From Agathobacter ruminis (GTDB lineage Bacteria > Bacillota > Clostridia > Lachnospirales > Lachnospiraceae): DNA of 58,719 nucleotides. The stretch covers positions 1 through 58,719 of the forward strand of contig NZ_PDYG01000056.1 of the NCBI RefSeq assembly GCF_002735305.1, written 5' to 3'. The notes under the pieces were generated by a model that had not been told where the DNA came from, searched no databases, and was given only the letters and a program-made list of their open reading frames with translations. Numbering within the stretch: position 1 is the stretch's first letter; every line of letters starts with the position of its first letter. Shown one piece after another: positions 35,554-44,726 of this stretch. Position numbers and translations under genes: made by a program.

Positions 35554-37259
35554 CGATCATTTGTAAAAGCCTTGATGCACAAATTGCAATCCTGCTTTTC
35601 CTTTACATTGATGAAGGTCTTGCCATTATAGCTGATATAACCTTCTCCATCTTTTAAATCTACATCCTGCAATGCCTCATTGCCGGAATCATATTCGATT
35701 GCCAGCGGATGCAGGCTGTCAGGCGTCGAGATATATAATAGCACCGCATACTCGTCTCCCTCATTTACCGGAACAGGATGCTCAAAATCAATGGTATAAT
35801 AACCGGCCTGTTCCAGGGATCCTGCGGCTACTTTTATTGCATTAGAAAAGCTTGCAGTATTCTTAAAATCCGATACCACATACAATTCATATTTGGAATT
35901 GGCACCTGTCGCATAAAATGATGCGGCAGCCACTTCCTCATCATGTTTTGCCGTAAACACATTGGCCCCGTAAATGGATTCCTTTTCATATCCAATCTTG
36001 CCTACCCATCCACACAGATCGCTCTGATAGATATGATCATAGTTGTCTACAGACTCCAAACGACTGTAGACCACATTGTGTGTTCCGATATTGGTATCAT
36101 AATAGGATACATAAAATATGCCTTTATCCCCAAAGTTTTCGCCCCAGCTGTTCTGGCAGATAAATGCGCCATCTCCCTCGAGGTGCGTATTAAAATTTTC
36201 TTTTGGATAATTGTCATCCCATCCGATAATAACGACATCATGATTCGGTTTTCTGGTACCGATATAGCAGTAAGATGCCGTAGCGCGATTGTAGTTATCA
36301 TCGCTTGCATAAGCGCTTTGAATGGTGCTGTAGAGGGAGCTCTGCACACCTCCGTAAAGGAATACCGCCTTTTTGATGGCCTCATAATCCTTTCCGTCAA
36401 TCACGCGCATTTCCTGCACATGTGCAACCGGTTTGAGCTTCGTATCGGTCTTGGCATCTCCGTATGGATCATCCTTTTCATAGACCGGTCCCTGCCATGC
36501 AGCCAGATAAGCCATTCCCATGGTATAATCACCACCATCATACAAATTCACATGATAGGAGTTTGCCAATACCATATGGTCTACAGAAAAAGTACTGTTC
36601 TTTTCCGGCAAAAGCGATGATTCCAGTGCAGAAACGGCCGCAAATCCCCAACATGTTCCGTATTGTAGCTGATTGCGCACAGACGAAATCCGCTCGCGCT
36701 CACGCAAATCATACTTTGCCGGAAACATCGAACTACTGTCGGAAGAATCCGCAGTCACATATTGGTTATCTGCCATATCAAAATTAGATGTATAATCCAG
36801 TAAATCCGACAGGTCATTCAGCGCCAGATAAAACTGCTCATCCTTTTTCACAAGTGGTGTCGAAAGATCCACACGCTTGCCGTTGACATCCGCCTGCTGG
36901 TCGCCCAGCGTAAAGGAAACCACATAATCATGCTTTTCTACCAGAACCGTCTTCTCGCGATACACATGGATGCTGCAGTTCATCGAATCACGCAGAATCC
37001 GGATTGGCACCATAATATTGCGGTGGCTGTCCATATAGATATCCATGGATACATTGCTGAATTCATGATTATCAATCAGGACGCGCAAATTACCCGCATT
37101 GACAGATTCTGCCACCAGCGGATCCCATACTTCCGGTTGCAGATTTCCGCCTCGGAAATCACTCAGTGAAGAGGCATCAATCGTCGTAATATAAAATTTT
37201 CCAAAGAACAGTAATCCAAGGATTACCAGAAAAAATAAATATCTCTTTGCAAATTTCAT
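35550..37259 (-). CDS. Secreted C1 (papain-like) peptidase with copper-amine-oxidase-like N-terminal domain
   Basis: A 569-residue exported protein. It has an N-terminal signal/anchor (residues 5-25), a copper-amine-oxidase-like fold (about 75-165) and a papain-like domain (about 180-400). The papain-like domain has the Cys site YGTCWGFAAVSALE, His in PNHDVVIIGWDD and Asn in CQNSWGENFG. A C-terminal beta domain resembles the lectin-like region found in Lachnospiraceae cell-surface cysteine peptidases. It is probably anchored to the outer face of the membrane or wall, next to the amidase. Confidence 0.88.
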   Translation of the reverse strand: MKFAKRYLFFLVILGLLFFGKFYITTIDASSLSDFRGGNLQPEVWDPLVAESVNAGNLRVLIDNHEFSNVSMDIYMDSHRNIMVPIRILRDSMNCSIHVYREKTVLVEKHDYVVSFTLGDQQADVNGKRVDLSTPLVKKDEQFYLALNDLSDLLDYTSNFDMADNQYVTADSSDSSSMFPAKYDLRERERISSVRNQLQYGTCWGFAAVSALESSLLPEKNSTFSVDHMVLANSYHVNLYDGGDYTMGMAYLAAWQGPVYEKDDPYGDAKTDTKLKPVAHVQEMRVIDGKDYEAIKKAVFLYGGVQSSLYSTIQSAYASDDNYNRATASYCYIGTRKPNHDVVIIGWDDNYPKENFNTHLEGDGAFICQNSWGENFGDKGIFYVSYYDTNIGTHNVVYSRLESVDNYDHIYQSDLCGWVGKIGYEKESIYGANVFTAKHDEEVAAASFYATGANSKYELYVVSDFKNTASFSNAIKVAAGSLEQAGYYTIDFEHPVPVNEGDEYAVLLYISTPDSLHPLAIEYDSGNEALQDVDLKDGEGYISYNGKTFINVKEKQDCNLCIKAFTNDR

Positions 37260-37262
37260 GGT

Positions 37263-38408
37263 CTATTTTCTCTTCGGTGGTTTCGGTCCCATAAACTGAT
37301 AGAAATAAGTCTTAATCATACCATTATAAATCTTACGGTTCTTGTCTGCCTTGCGGCCGACATATTTTTCCGCATCTTCATAACTCGTAATCATATACAT
37401 CGACCAGGAATCCAGTCCTCTGTATACATCTCCAATCTGGGTATACAAATACGGCAGGTCTTCCTTATCTTCCAATCGCTCTCCATATGGAGGATTGGTA
37501 ATGATGAATCCATATTTTTTCGGATGTCGCAAATCTGCAACTGCTCTCTGCTGAAAATGAATCAGATGGTCTACGCCTGCCCGCTGTGCATTTTCGCGTG
37601 CGGCTTTTACCACTTCCCCATCGATATCATATCCCTGAATATCCACATCGACATCCGTATTGATCTGATCACGCGCTTCCTCGACGGTATCATACCACAA
37701 TTGTCGCTCGATCAGATTCGTCCATTGCTCTGCCGTAAAATCACGATTCATTCCCGGTGCGATATTGGCAGCCATCATCGCTGCCTCAATCGGAAACGTA
37801 CCGCTTCCGCAAAACGGATCGACCAGAATGCGATCTGCATGCCAAGGAGTCAGCATAATCAATGCAGCCGCCAGTGTCTCCGTAATCGGTGCACGACTGC
37901 TCAAGGTACGATATCCGCGCTTATGCAGCGAATCTCCGGAAGTATCCAGTGCCACTGTCACTTCATCTTTCATCAAAAAGATGCGTACGGGATATGGCGC
38001 ACCATCTTCCGGAAACCAGTTCACATGATAATGTTGCTTCATGCGCTCAACCATCGCCTTTTTTGCGATAGACTGGATATCGGATGGCGAAAATAATTTG
38101 CTCTTAATCGAGGATGCTTTTGTCACCCAGAATTTGCCGTCCTGTGGGATATATTCCTCCCATGGAAGCGCTTTGATTCCTTCAAATAATTCGTCGAATG
38201 TCTCCGCATGGAATCTGCCCACCTGCAAAAGTACACGTTCTGCAGTCCGCAAAAATACATTTGCGCGGCATATTGCTTCCGCATCCCCTTCAAATGTAAT
38301 GCGCCCGTCTTCAACGCGGGTAATCTCATATCCGAGATCATATATTTCTCTTTTTGTCACTGCCTCAAGTCCAAAATGACAAGGCACAATCAACTGAAAT
38401 GTCTTCAT
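37263..38408 (-). CDS. THUMP-domain class I methyltransferase (RlmL/YpsC-like)
   Basis: A 381-residue RNA methyltransferase. It has an N-terminal ferredoxin-like/THUMP part (residues 1-155) and a Rossmann methyltransferase domain: LVDPFCGSGTFPIEAAMMA (SAM site, near residue 195) and IITNPPYGERL (N6/N2-guanine-type catalytic NPPY, near 307). It most likely makes an m2G in 23S rRNA. The first gene of the downstream wall operon follows three bases later. Confidence 0.9.
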   Translation of the reverse strand: MKTFQLIVPCHFGLEAVTKREIYDLGYEITRVEDGRITFEGDAEAICRANVFLRTAERVLLQVGRFHAETFDELFEGIKALPWEEYIPQDGKFWVTKASSIKSKLFSPSDIQSIAKKAMVERMKQHYHVNWFPEDGAPYPVRIFLMKDEVTVALDTSGDSLHKRGYRTLSSRAPITETLAAALIMLTPWHADRILVDPFCGSGTFPIEAAMMAANIAPGMNRDFTAEQWTNLIERQLWYDTVEEARDQINTDVDVDIQGYDIDGEVVKAARENAQRAGVDHLIHFQQRAVADLRHPKKYGFIITNPPYGERLEDKEDLPYLYTQIGDVYRGLDSWSMYMITSYEDAEKYVGRKADKNRKIYNGMIKTYFYQFMGPKPPKRK

Positions 38409-38423
38409 ATTTTCCTGTCTTTT

Positions 38424-39179
38424 CTATTTGCGCTTTCCTACACCGGACACAAAATATACCACAAATGCCGCCGCAAGCGTTGCAAGAATCATTGCAACAG
38501 ATTCGACAATCCATCCATATGCCTTATAAATTGCATTCAGGATGTACATATGCGGATAATTCGGTCCGAGGAAAAACATATTGCTCGCTCCGCGCGATAT
38601 GTCCTTTGTAACAAAATTGATCACAATCGCGATTACAGCTGCCAGGAGATACCATACTGCTGCCGGGCGGAATGCCTGTACGCTGCGACTCTTTGCACAG
38701 CTCATCATCAGATACAATGACAGCATCAGCAGAATCCCGTGCCATACGAGCGATTGAATCGTCAATAACAAGTAAGGATAAAATGAGCTTTCCGGAACAA
38801 TCAAAGCTGCCGCCCCGCCCAGAAATCCAAATGTCATCAAAAATACATCGGCAGTATCACGCCCCTTTTTCATATGCGGATATGCCAAAGTCACATATAA
38901 TGGAATGCTGCACAATTGCCACGGAAAATCCGACCATCCGTATGAGCCACGGACATGTGTCAGCAGACACTGTTTTAAAATTTCAAACAAAAGCAAAACA
39001 ACCGAAAAAGTTGCAATCACACCGGCTCTGCTCGCGCCTGTCTTTGCAAACAAAAATGCCACCAGAATTGCCGACACTACAACAATGGCTGCAATTTCAA
39101 AATGTTCTATCGAATACGGCCTGATCTGATGCATCGGAATTGCAAGCAAATCCATTGTTTTCTCATAAAATTCCAACAT
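38424..39179 (-). CDS. YwaF-like (TIGR02206) integral membrane protein
   Basis: A 251-residue protein with about seven hydrophobic segments. The conserved CSIPLY segment (WQLCSIPLYVTLAYP, near residue 90) and the overall pattern fit the YwaF/TIGR02206 family. The function is unknown. It lies between the HypB gene (12 bp) and the methyltransferase gene (15 bp) on the same strand. Confidence 0.75.
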   Translation of the reverse strand: MLEFYEKTMDLLAIPMHQIRPYSIEHFEIAAIVVVSAILVAFLFAKTGASRAGVIATFSVVLLLFEILKQCLLTHVRGSYGWSDFPWQLCSIPLYVTLAYPHMKKGRDTADVFLMTFGFLGGAAALIVPESSFYPYLLLTIQSLVWHGILLMLSLYLMMSCAKSRSVQAFRPAAVWYLLAAVIAIVINFVTKDISRGASNMFFLGPNYPHMYILNAIYKAYGWIVESVAMILATLAAAFVVYFVSGVGKRK

Positions 39180-39191
39180 TCTTTTGCTCCT

Positions 39192-39851
39192 TTATGCGTT
39201 CCACGCATCCACCTGGGCTGTCAGCCAAGCAATCCATTCATCAAAGCCTTCCCCGGTCTTCGCAGATACGAAAAAGATTTTTGCATCCGGATTCAGGTCA
39301 TGGATATGTGAAATGACGGCCTCATCATCAAAATCAAAATATTCTCTGGTGTCAATTTTGTTAATCAATACTGCCTGGCACACTTCAAACATCAATGGAT
39401 ATTTCAATGGCTTGTCATCCCCTTCCGGAATAGAAAGGATGGCTACATTGCGTGATGCTCCGGTATCGGTTTCTGCCGGGCAAACCAGATTGCCTACATT
39501 CTCCAAAAAGAGCAGATCATATTGGCTGGTCTGAAATTCTTCGATTGCCTGTGCGGTCATCTCTGCATCCATCGCACATTCTCCACCGGTGTGAACCTGG
39601 ATGGAGGCGACGCCGGCATCTGCCATGGTCTCGGCATCTACAGTCGCATCGATATCCGCTTCCATGACTCCAATCTTATATTTTCCGTTCAATTTTTCGA
39701 TGGTTTTTAACAGGGTGGTCGTCTTTCCGGCTCCCGGTGATGCCATCAGGTTGACCATAAAGGTCTTGTCTTCTTTTAACTTTCTGCGCGTCTCCTCAGC
39801 AATTGCATCATTGATTGCATAAACGCTCTGATGTACTTCGATTACTTTCAT
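39192..39851 (-). CDS. hypB: HypB-like nickel-incorporation GTPase, paralogue 1
   Basis: A 219-residue SIMIBI GTPase with P-loop ASPGAGKTT (residues 37-45), a DIDATVDAETM switch, ENVGNLVCPAE and NKID. HypB loads nickel into [NiFe] hydrogenase and sometimes urease. In this copy the metal-ligand pair is CA (Cys92-Ala93) where HypB and the paralogue next door have CH, so nickel binding at the dimer interface may be lost or altered. No hypA or hydrogenase gene is visible here. An 83-bp gap with a dyad separates it from paralogue 2. Confidence 0.88.
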   Translation of the reverse strand: MKVIEVHQSVYAINDAIAEETRRKLKEDKTFMVNLMASPGAGKTTTLLKTIEKLNGKYKIGVMEADIDATVDAETMADAGVASIQVHTGGECAMDAEMTAQAIEEFQTSQYDLLFLENVGNLVCPAETDTGASRNVAILSIPEGDDKPLKYPLMFEVCQAVLINKIDTREYFDFDDEAVISHIHDLNPDAKIFFVSAKTGEGFDEWIAWLTAQVDAWNA

Positions 39852-39892
39852 ATTCTCATCCGTTTCTTCTATAATTAATAGCTTTCATTATG

Positions 39893-39914
39893 AACAGTTG
39901 TTATATGAACTGTT
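39893..39914. promoter_or_regulatory. Inverted repeat between the two hypB genes
   Basis: AACAGTT, an 8-bp spacer, and AACTGTT, within a GAACAGTT/GAACTGTT pair. It lies 40 bp upstream of hypB paralogue 1, where an operator or weak promoter would be expected. Confidence 0.4.
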
Positions 39915-39934
39915 TCAGCCCTGTCGTTTCAGAT

Positions 39935-40564
39935 TTATGACTGCAGCCTGCGCACTTCCTCCGCAAGATACGCACACCACGCATCCACACCCTCTCCGGT
40001 CTTTGCCGAAATCGGGAATACTTTTGCCTGAGGATTTCTCTCATGCACATATTCTGTCACTTTATCCAGATCAAATGAAAATGCCGGTAAAGCATCCATC
40101 TTGTTGATCAATACCACAGAACATTTCTCGAATACCAATGGGTATTTCAACGGCTTGTCATGTCCTTCCGGCACCGATAAAATCACTACATTCAGCTGTG
40201 CGCCGGTATCAAACTCTGCAGGACATACGAGATTGCCCACATTTTCCAGGAAAACGACATCGAGATTCTCACAGCCGAGCGCACGCATCCCCTGTCGTGA
40301 CATGTCTGCATCCAGGTGGCACATTCCTCCTGTATGAAGCTGCACGGCCGGAATTCCCGCATCCGCAATTTTCTTTGCGTCCACATCAGAATCAATATCT
40401 GCCTCCATCACGCCGACACGAAACTGATTCTTCAGTCCGCGGATGGTTGCCAGCAATGTGGTTGTCTTGCCGGATCCCGGCGATGACATCACATTTATAT
40501 ATACCAATTTCTTTTCCGTCAATTCTTTGCGAAGCACCTCTGCATCCGCATCATTGTCTTCCAA
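39935..40564 (-). CDS. hypB: HypB-like GTPase, paralogue 2
   Basis: A 209-residue GTPase from a TTG start with P-loop SSPGSGKTT, GGMCHLDAD (the usual Cys-His metal pair, Cys82-His83), ENVGNLVCPAE and NKMD. It is similar throughout to paralogue 1. Homology continues upstream of the TTG: codons 40588-40567 read IIDLKKTI, matching VIEVHQSV of paralogue 1. That reading has no ATG, GTG or TTG and is closed by a TAA at about 40597. Either an AUU/AUC start is used, a small indel has broken the start, or the N-terminal strand is dispensable. Both copies lack a His-rich N-terminal nickel tail. Confidence 0.85.
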   Translation of the reverse strand: MEDNDADAEVLRKELTEKKLVYINVMSSPGSGKTTTLLATIRGLKNQFRVGVMEADIDSDVDAKKIADAGIPAVQLHTGGMCHLDADMSRQGMRALGCENLDVVFLENVGNLVCPAEFDTGAQLNVVILSVPEGHDKPLKYPLVFEKCSVVLINKMDALPAFSFDLDKVTEYVHERNPQAKVFPISAKTGEGVDAWCAYLAEEVRRLQS

Positions 40565-40602
40565 AATTGTCTTTTTTAAATCGATAATCCTGAATTATTC
40601 AC

Positions 40603-40634
40603 GAGGGTAGGTCCTGCATAGGATCCCCACCCTC
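40603..40634. promoter_or_regulatory. Hairpin in the leader of hypB paralogue 2
   Basis: GAGGGT and ACCCTC close a stem continued by AGGTCCT/AGGATCC with a bulge. It lies immediately upstream of the predicted translation start of hypB paralogue 2 and 31 bp before the divergent transferase gene. No T-run follows on either strand, so it is more likely a leader structure or operator than a terminator. Confidence 0.5.
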
Positions 40635-40664
40635 AGACATGTAATTTTATTATATCATAAAAAC

Positions 40665-41294
40665 ATGAATATCGTTAATATCTACTTTATAAAACATAAT
40701 GAAATTACACAGGACCTATTAGACGCTGCCGGCAACGCAATCGCACCACACTATACCAATGCCATCTCCGCGGTCAAAAATCAAAAAAGAAAAGTGGAAT
40801 TGTATTGCAGCGGAACCTTGTTAAAAAAATGCCTTCAGATTACTTCCGACGAGCAGTTTTGCATCGATGAAAATGGATGCCTTTCCTATCCGGACGGTTC
40901 AAGGAATTTTTGTCTTTCACACGCAAGGGATTATACGATTTTAGCCGTCTCCGATGATAAAAACATTCTTGGCGCTGACATCGAAGAAATCCCTGATAAT
41001 CTTTCGGAAAAAGCAAGACATCATCGCGAAATCACAGCAAAGCGCGTACTCATACCTTCCTTACTTTCAGAATATTATGCAGCATCATTAGACGAGCCGG
41101 TTGTATTTTCCCGCCTATGGACCACCGTGGAAGCGGTATTAAAAGCTGATGGATCCGGCTTTTATAAAGATCCGCTCAAAAACCCAGAGCTGTTTGATAC
41201 CTGGATTTGCAAACATATTAAGCTAGCGAACCACATGATTGCTGTTGCCATGAAAAATGACGACTTTACTTTGAAACTGAATCATATTGATTAA
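40665..41294 (+). CDS. Sfp-type 4'-phosphopantetheinyl transferase family protein
   Basis: A 209-residue protein with the two PPTase blocks: ILGADIEEIPD (Mg-binding Asp/Glu, near residue 106) and FSRLWTTVEAVLKADGSGF (near 150), where the usual WxxKEA Lys is replaced (Thr-Val-Glu). Such enzymes attach phosphopantetheine to acyl or peptidyl carrier proteins. It is divergent from the hypB pair and has only a weak ribosome site. No carrier protein or synthase lies in the window. Confidence 0.75.
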   Translation: MNIVNIYFIKHNEITQDLLDAAGNAIAPHYTNAISAVKNQKRKVELYCSGTLLKKCLQITSDEQFCIDENGCLSYPDGSRNFCLSHARDYTILAVSDDKNILGADIEEIPDNLSEKARHHREITAKRVLIPSLLSEYYAASLDEPVVFSRLWTTVEAVLKADGSGFYKDPLKNPELFDTWICKHIKLANHMIAVAMKNDDFTLKLNHID

Positions 41295-41313
41295 GAAATC
41301 AAATTTATAAAAC

Positions 41314-41360
41314 AAATGCACACCCCCATCCGTTTATCAACAAATAGGGGTGTGCATTTT
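41314..41360. terminator. Bidirectional terminator
   Basis: AAATGCACACCCCCAT and ATAGGGGTGTGCATTTT form a hairpin between the convergent transferase gene and the sugar permease operon. Confidence 0.85.
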
Positions 41361-41391
41361 ATTTGCAACATACTATTTTATAAAAGGAAAC

Positions 41392-42249
41392 TTAACCCTT
41401 AACGCCTCCTAATGTCATTCCTCCAACAATATGTTTAGAAAGAATCAGGTAAACAATAATTACCGGGAAGATTGAGAACGCGATTGACATATATACGGCA
41501 CCCATATCAAATGTTGCCCAGTCGGTATTACGAAGTTCTGCAATCAGAATTGGTAATGTTTTCTTTGTTTCCGTATCCAATACCAAAGTCGGTACGAAGA
41601 AGTTGTTCCAACTTCCTACGAAACAGAAAATAGCCTGAACGGCGATTGCCGGTTTCATAAGCGGAACGACCATGGTATTAAAAATTTTAAACTCACCGGC
41701 TCCATCAATTCTTGCTGCTTCAATTAAAGAAAGCGGAAGTGTGGAGTCCATATACTGTTTCATATAGAAGAAAGTAACCGGCGCTGCAATAGACGGAAGA
41801 ATCAATGCCCAATGGCTATCTCTAAGTCCGATATTTCCAATCAACTGAATAAAACCAAGCGCAGATACCTGCGTAGGAATGGTCATAATCATAAGAATCA
41901 AGGTAAATACCGCTTTACGAGCCTTAAACTCATAAGCATGAATTGCATAAGCCGTCATGGAAGAGAAATATGTACAGAGAATTGCTGACATAGTTGCAAC
42001 AAATAAACTGTTAAACATTCCTCGTACAATCGGGATTGGTCGATGAATCATGGTTTCCCAATTCTTCAACAAATACGTTCCCGGGACAATGGTAAAACCG
42101 GTTCCCAACTCACTGTTTGCTCTGGTTGCATTAATAAAAAGAATAAAGAACCAGATCAGACAGAAAAATGATAATAATATTAAAATGATATAGGCTATGG
42201 CTCTTCTTGTGTGAATTCCCAAACCTTTGCTTGTCGTATTGTTTTTCAT
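41392..42249 (-). CDS. Carbohydrate ABC transporter permease (MalG-like)
   Basis: A 285-residue inner-membrane permease with six segments and the EAA-loop SLIEAARIDGAGEFKIFNTM near residue 172, contacting the ATPase. It ends in GGMTLGGVKG, typical of MalG-type proteins. It is last in the binding protein-permease-permease operon. As in most Firmicute oligosaccharide importers, no ATPase is encoded nearby; a shared MsmK/UgpC-like ATPase would be needed. Confidence 0.94.
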   Translation of the reverse strand: MKNNTTSKGLGIHTRRAIAYIILILLSFFCLIWFFILFINATRANSELGTGFTIVPGTYLLKNWETMIHRPIPIVRGMFNSLFVATMSAILCTYFSSMTAYAIHAYEFKARKAVFTLILMIMTIPTQVSALGFIQLIGNIGLRDSHWALILPSIAAPVTFFYMKQYMDSTLPLSLIEAARIDGAGEFKIFNTMVVPLMKPAIAVQAIFCFVGSWNNFFVPTLVLDTETKKTLPILIAELRNTDWATFDMGAVYMSIAFSIFPVIIVYLILSKHIVGGMTLGGVKG

Positions 42250-42262
42250 CCTGTACTCCTTT

Positions 42263-43177
42263 CTACTTTACATTTTTCTCATTGCTTACTTTAAATACAA
42301 TGAAACTGAGAATTCCTGTAATTAAGAACAAGAGAACAGAAACCGTTCCTGCAAGTCCAAAGTTCTTGCTATACAAGTGATTATTTAAGTACATAATCAA
42401 TGTCATAGATGTTTCCATTGGATTTCCTTTTCCGTTTGTAAGGACACTAGGAACATCAAACATTTGTAATCCACCGATTAATGAAGTAATTACTACATAT
42501 ACTAAAATCGGCTTCAAAATCGGAAGTGTAATGCGGAAAAATTTCTGCGTGGATGTCGCACCATCTACTTCTGCCGCTTCATACAGGGAAGGATCAATTC
42601 CGAGCATTCCGGCCAACAAAAGCAAGGTTGTATTTCCAAACCACATTACAAAGTTCATTAATCCAACCAATCCTCTGGTTGCTGCGATATCATTCAAAAA
42701 TGCAAATGGTTCTTTTAAAATATGAAGATTTACCAAAATAGAATTGACTGGTCCACCTTCAGAAAACAAAGTAAAGAATAACATTGCGAAAGCAGATGCC
42801 ATGATCAAGTTCGGCAAATAGATAACTGTCTTAAAAAATCCTGATGCCTTAATGCTTAATCGTTTATCTGAAAACCAAGCTCCTAATAAAAGGGAGAAGA
42901 AAATCTGCGGAACGAAACCAAGTACCCACATAATCAGAGTATTTCTCGCATATTTCCAAATCAAACCTGATGTAATAATCGTCTTAAAATTTTCAATTCC
43001 AATAAAGTTTGGGCCAATCTGCTGGCGGCCTGAACGATAATTTTCAAAAAAGCTATTCCAAAATGTACCAAACAAAGGAATCAGCTGAAATACAATAAAT
43101 GTTACAAAAAATGGAATCAAGAAAATGTAGCCCCAGCGATTATATTTAACCACATTGCTGCTTTTCTTCTTCTTCAT
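42263..43177 (-). CDS. Carbohydrate ABC transporter permease (MalF-like)
   Basis: A 304-residue permease with six membrane segments and the EAA-loop SLYEAAEVDGATSTQKFFRI near residue 195. It begins with a Lys-rich cytoplasmic leader (MKKKKSS). It is paired with the MalG-like gene 14 bp downstream. Confidence 0.94.
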   Translation of the reverse strand: MKKKKSSNVVKYNRWGYIFLIPFFVTFIVFQLIPLFGTFWNSFFENYRSGRQQIGPNFIGIENFKTIITSGLIWKYARNTLIMWVLGFVPQIFFSLLLGAWFSDKRLSIKASGFFKTVIYLPNLIMASAFAMLFFTLFSEGGPVNSILVNLHILKEPFAFLNDIAATRGLVGLMNFVMWFGNTTLLLLAGMLGIDPSLYEAAEVDGATSTQKFFRITLPILKPILVYVVITSLIGGLQMFDVPSVLTNGKGNPMETSMTLIMYLNNHLYSKNFGLAGTVSVLLFLITGILSFIVFKVSNEKNVK

Positions 43178-43198
43178 AATTTTGCCTCCTCATTCTCT

Positions 43199-43235
43199 AA
43201 AAATGCGCCTGCCCGGCAACCAGGCAGGCGCTTAA
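43199..43235 (-). terminator. Intercistronic hairpin between binding protein and permeases
   Basis: AAGCGCCTGCCTGG, TTG, CCGGGCAGGCGCATTTTT on the minus strand. It probably limits readthrough or protects the binding-protein mRNA, giving excess binding protein. Confidence 0.82.
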
Positions 43236-43268
43236 AAGTTGCTTTTATTTCAGATAATTAAGACAAAA

Positions 43269-44648
43269 TTATTCAGCCTTGATATCCGGATATTTAGCAG
43301 TAATCTTGTTGTAGAATGTCTGTAATGCTTCTTCGTAAGTTGCTTTTCCTGCGAAGTAGTCAGTCATAGCATTCTGGAATTCTTCGTTGCATCCCTGATC
43401 ATATGCAGACTGGTTTGCAAGGCTTACAGAAGATACGCCTGAAGCGAAGATACCATATGGGTTCTGTCCGCCAAGGTACTTGTTTCCAAACTTCTCATCC
43501 TTTGCATACTTCTCCATGATGGTCTGGTCATTTACGAAGTCAGACTTCTCTTCTACGATCTTAGAAAGAACAGTAGGATCAGTAGTCATAGTCTTGATGA
43601 TATCAGCAACTAAATCCTTGTTGTCGGTTCCGTTTGCTGCGCAGATCCAAGTTCCGCCCCAGAAGAATCCCTGTGGTCCCTGAGTAACAGCCCAGCCACC
43701 TGCTGAACCAACAGATCCATCCTGATCACATGACATTGAGAAATCGATGAACCAAGCCGGTCCAAAGTAGCAGAATACGTTAGCGGTATCTGTAAAGAAT
43801 CCCTTCTTCCAGTCTTCCTGCCATAAGTTGTAAGAAGATGCTGAGTTAATCTGCTTCTTGTCTGCCTGCTCCTTGGTCATATCAACCCACTTCTTGATGT
43901 TAGGGTCGATGTTAATCTTTCCATCAACAACCCACTTAGAACTTACGTTGTTAGAGAATACACGGTAAGAATCAGTAGCACCTGCAGTCATAAAATATCC
44001 AGCTGCCTGCATCTTAGCAGCGGTCTCAGCGTACTTATCCCAGTCAGAAACTGCCTCCTGAACCTTTGCAGGATCATCGGTACCTAATACCTTCTTAGCG
44101 ATTTCTCTGTTGTAAATCAATGCACCTGGGCAGCCCTGCCATGATGCACCCTTTAACTGACCATTTGAATCAGTTACAACATCCTTAGTGTACTGATACT
44201 GGTTAGCAAATACAGAATCGTCAAGTCCGAGTTCAGATAATGGAAGAGCATCTGGAGTATCAACATACTTTAATGCATAGTCAGCCTCGATGAGGAAGAT
44301 ATCTACCTTATCATCATCTTTTGCGGTAGCCTGATTATCAAGTGCCTCGTCCAACTTATTCTGATAAGCGTTGTCCTGGTTTGCTGTGATAACCCAGTTT
44401 ACAGTTACATCTCCGATCTTACCGGTTGTGTCATCAACCTTCTCGTAATTCGGATAGTAAGCAACTACTCTCTCCTGCCACTCGGTGTTCCAAACATAAA
44501 TGTTTAAAACATCTCCGCCGTCTTTTGCTTCGTTGTTGCTGCTAGCGTTGTTTGCCTTGTTTGTGTCGGTTGTCTTTCCACCGCAGCCAGCGAGTAAAGT
44601 TGTTGCCATTGCTGCACACAAAAGTGCGCTAATGAGTTTTCTTTTCAT
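43269..44648 (-). CDS. Sugar-binding lipoprotein of the ABC importer
   Basis: A 459-residue extracellular solute-binding protein (family 1-like). It has a lipoprotein signal with lipobox LLAGC (Cys21), a Thr/Asn/Ser-rich linker, then the two-lobe body (VLNIYVWNTEWQERVVAYYPNY). The conserved Trp-rich segment WAVTQGPQGFFWGG suits sugar stacking. Given the neighbouring cellobiose phosphorylase, cellobiose or a short cello-oligosaccharide is the likely ligand (inference). An operator-like site lies about 55 bp before the start. Confidence 0.92.
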   Translation of the reverse strand: MKRKLISALLCAAMATTLLAGCGGKTTDTNKANNASSNNEAKDGGDVLNIYVWNTEWQERVVAYYPNYEKVDDTTGKIGDVTVNWVITANQDNAYQNKLDEALDNQATAKDDDKVDIFLIEADYALKYVDTPDALPLSELGLDDSVFANQYQYTKDVVTDSNGQLKGASWQGCPGALIYNREIAKKVLGTDDPAKVQEAVSDWDKYAETAAKMQAAGYFMTAGATDSYRVFSNNVSSKWVVDGKINIDPNIKKWVDMTKEQADKKQINSASSYNLWQEDWKKGFFTDTANVFCYFGPAWFIDFSMSCDQDGSVGSAGGWAVTQGPQGFFWGGTWICAANGTDNKDLVADIIKTMTTDPTVLSKIVEEKSDFVNDQTIMEKYAKDEKFGNKYLGGQNPYGIFASGVSSVSLANQSAYDQGCNEEFQNAMTDYFAGKATYEEALQTFYNKITAKYPDIKAE

Positions 44649-44700
44649 GAATGTTTACCTCCCTTGTTGTTTATAAAACTTTCATAAAAGATTTATTATT

Positions 44701-44713
44701 ATCGCATTCGCAA
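44701..44713. promoter_or_regulatory. Operator-like site upstream of the binding-protein gene
   Basis: ATCGCATTCGCAA differs at two positions from the ATCGTTTTCGCAA part of the sites near lacI, and lies in the 78-bp gap between lacI and the binding-protein gene. Confidence 0.5.
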
Positions 44714-44726
44714 TAGTAATCGTAAT

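Noticed and set aside
40603-40634. Intrinsic terminator between hypB and the Sfp-like gene
   Set aside because: The hairpin has no T-run on either strand and lies between divergent genes.
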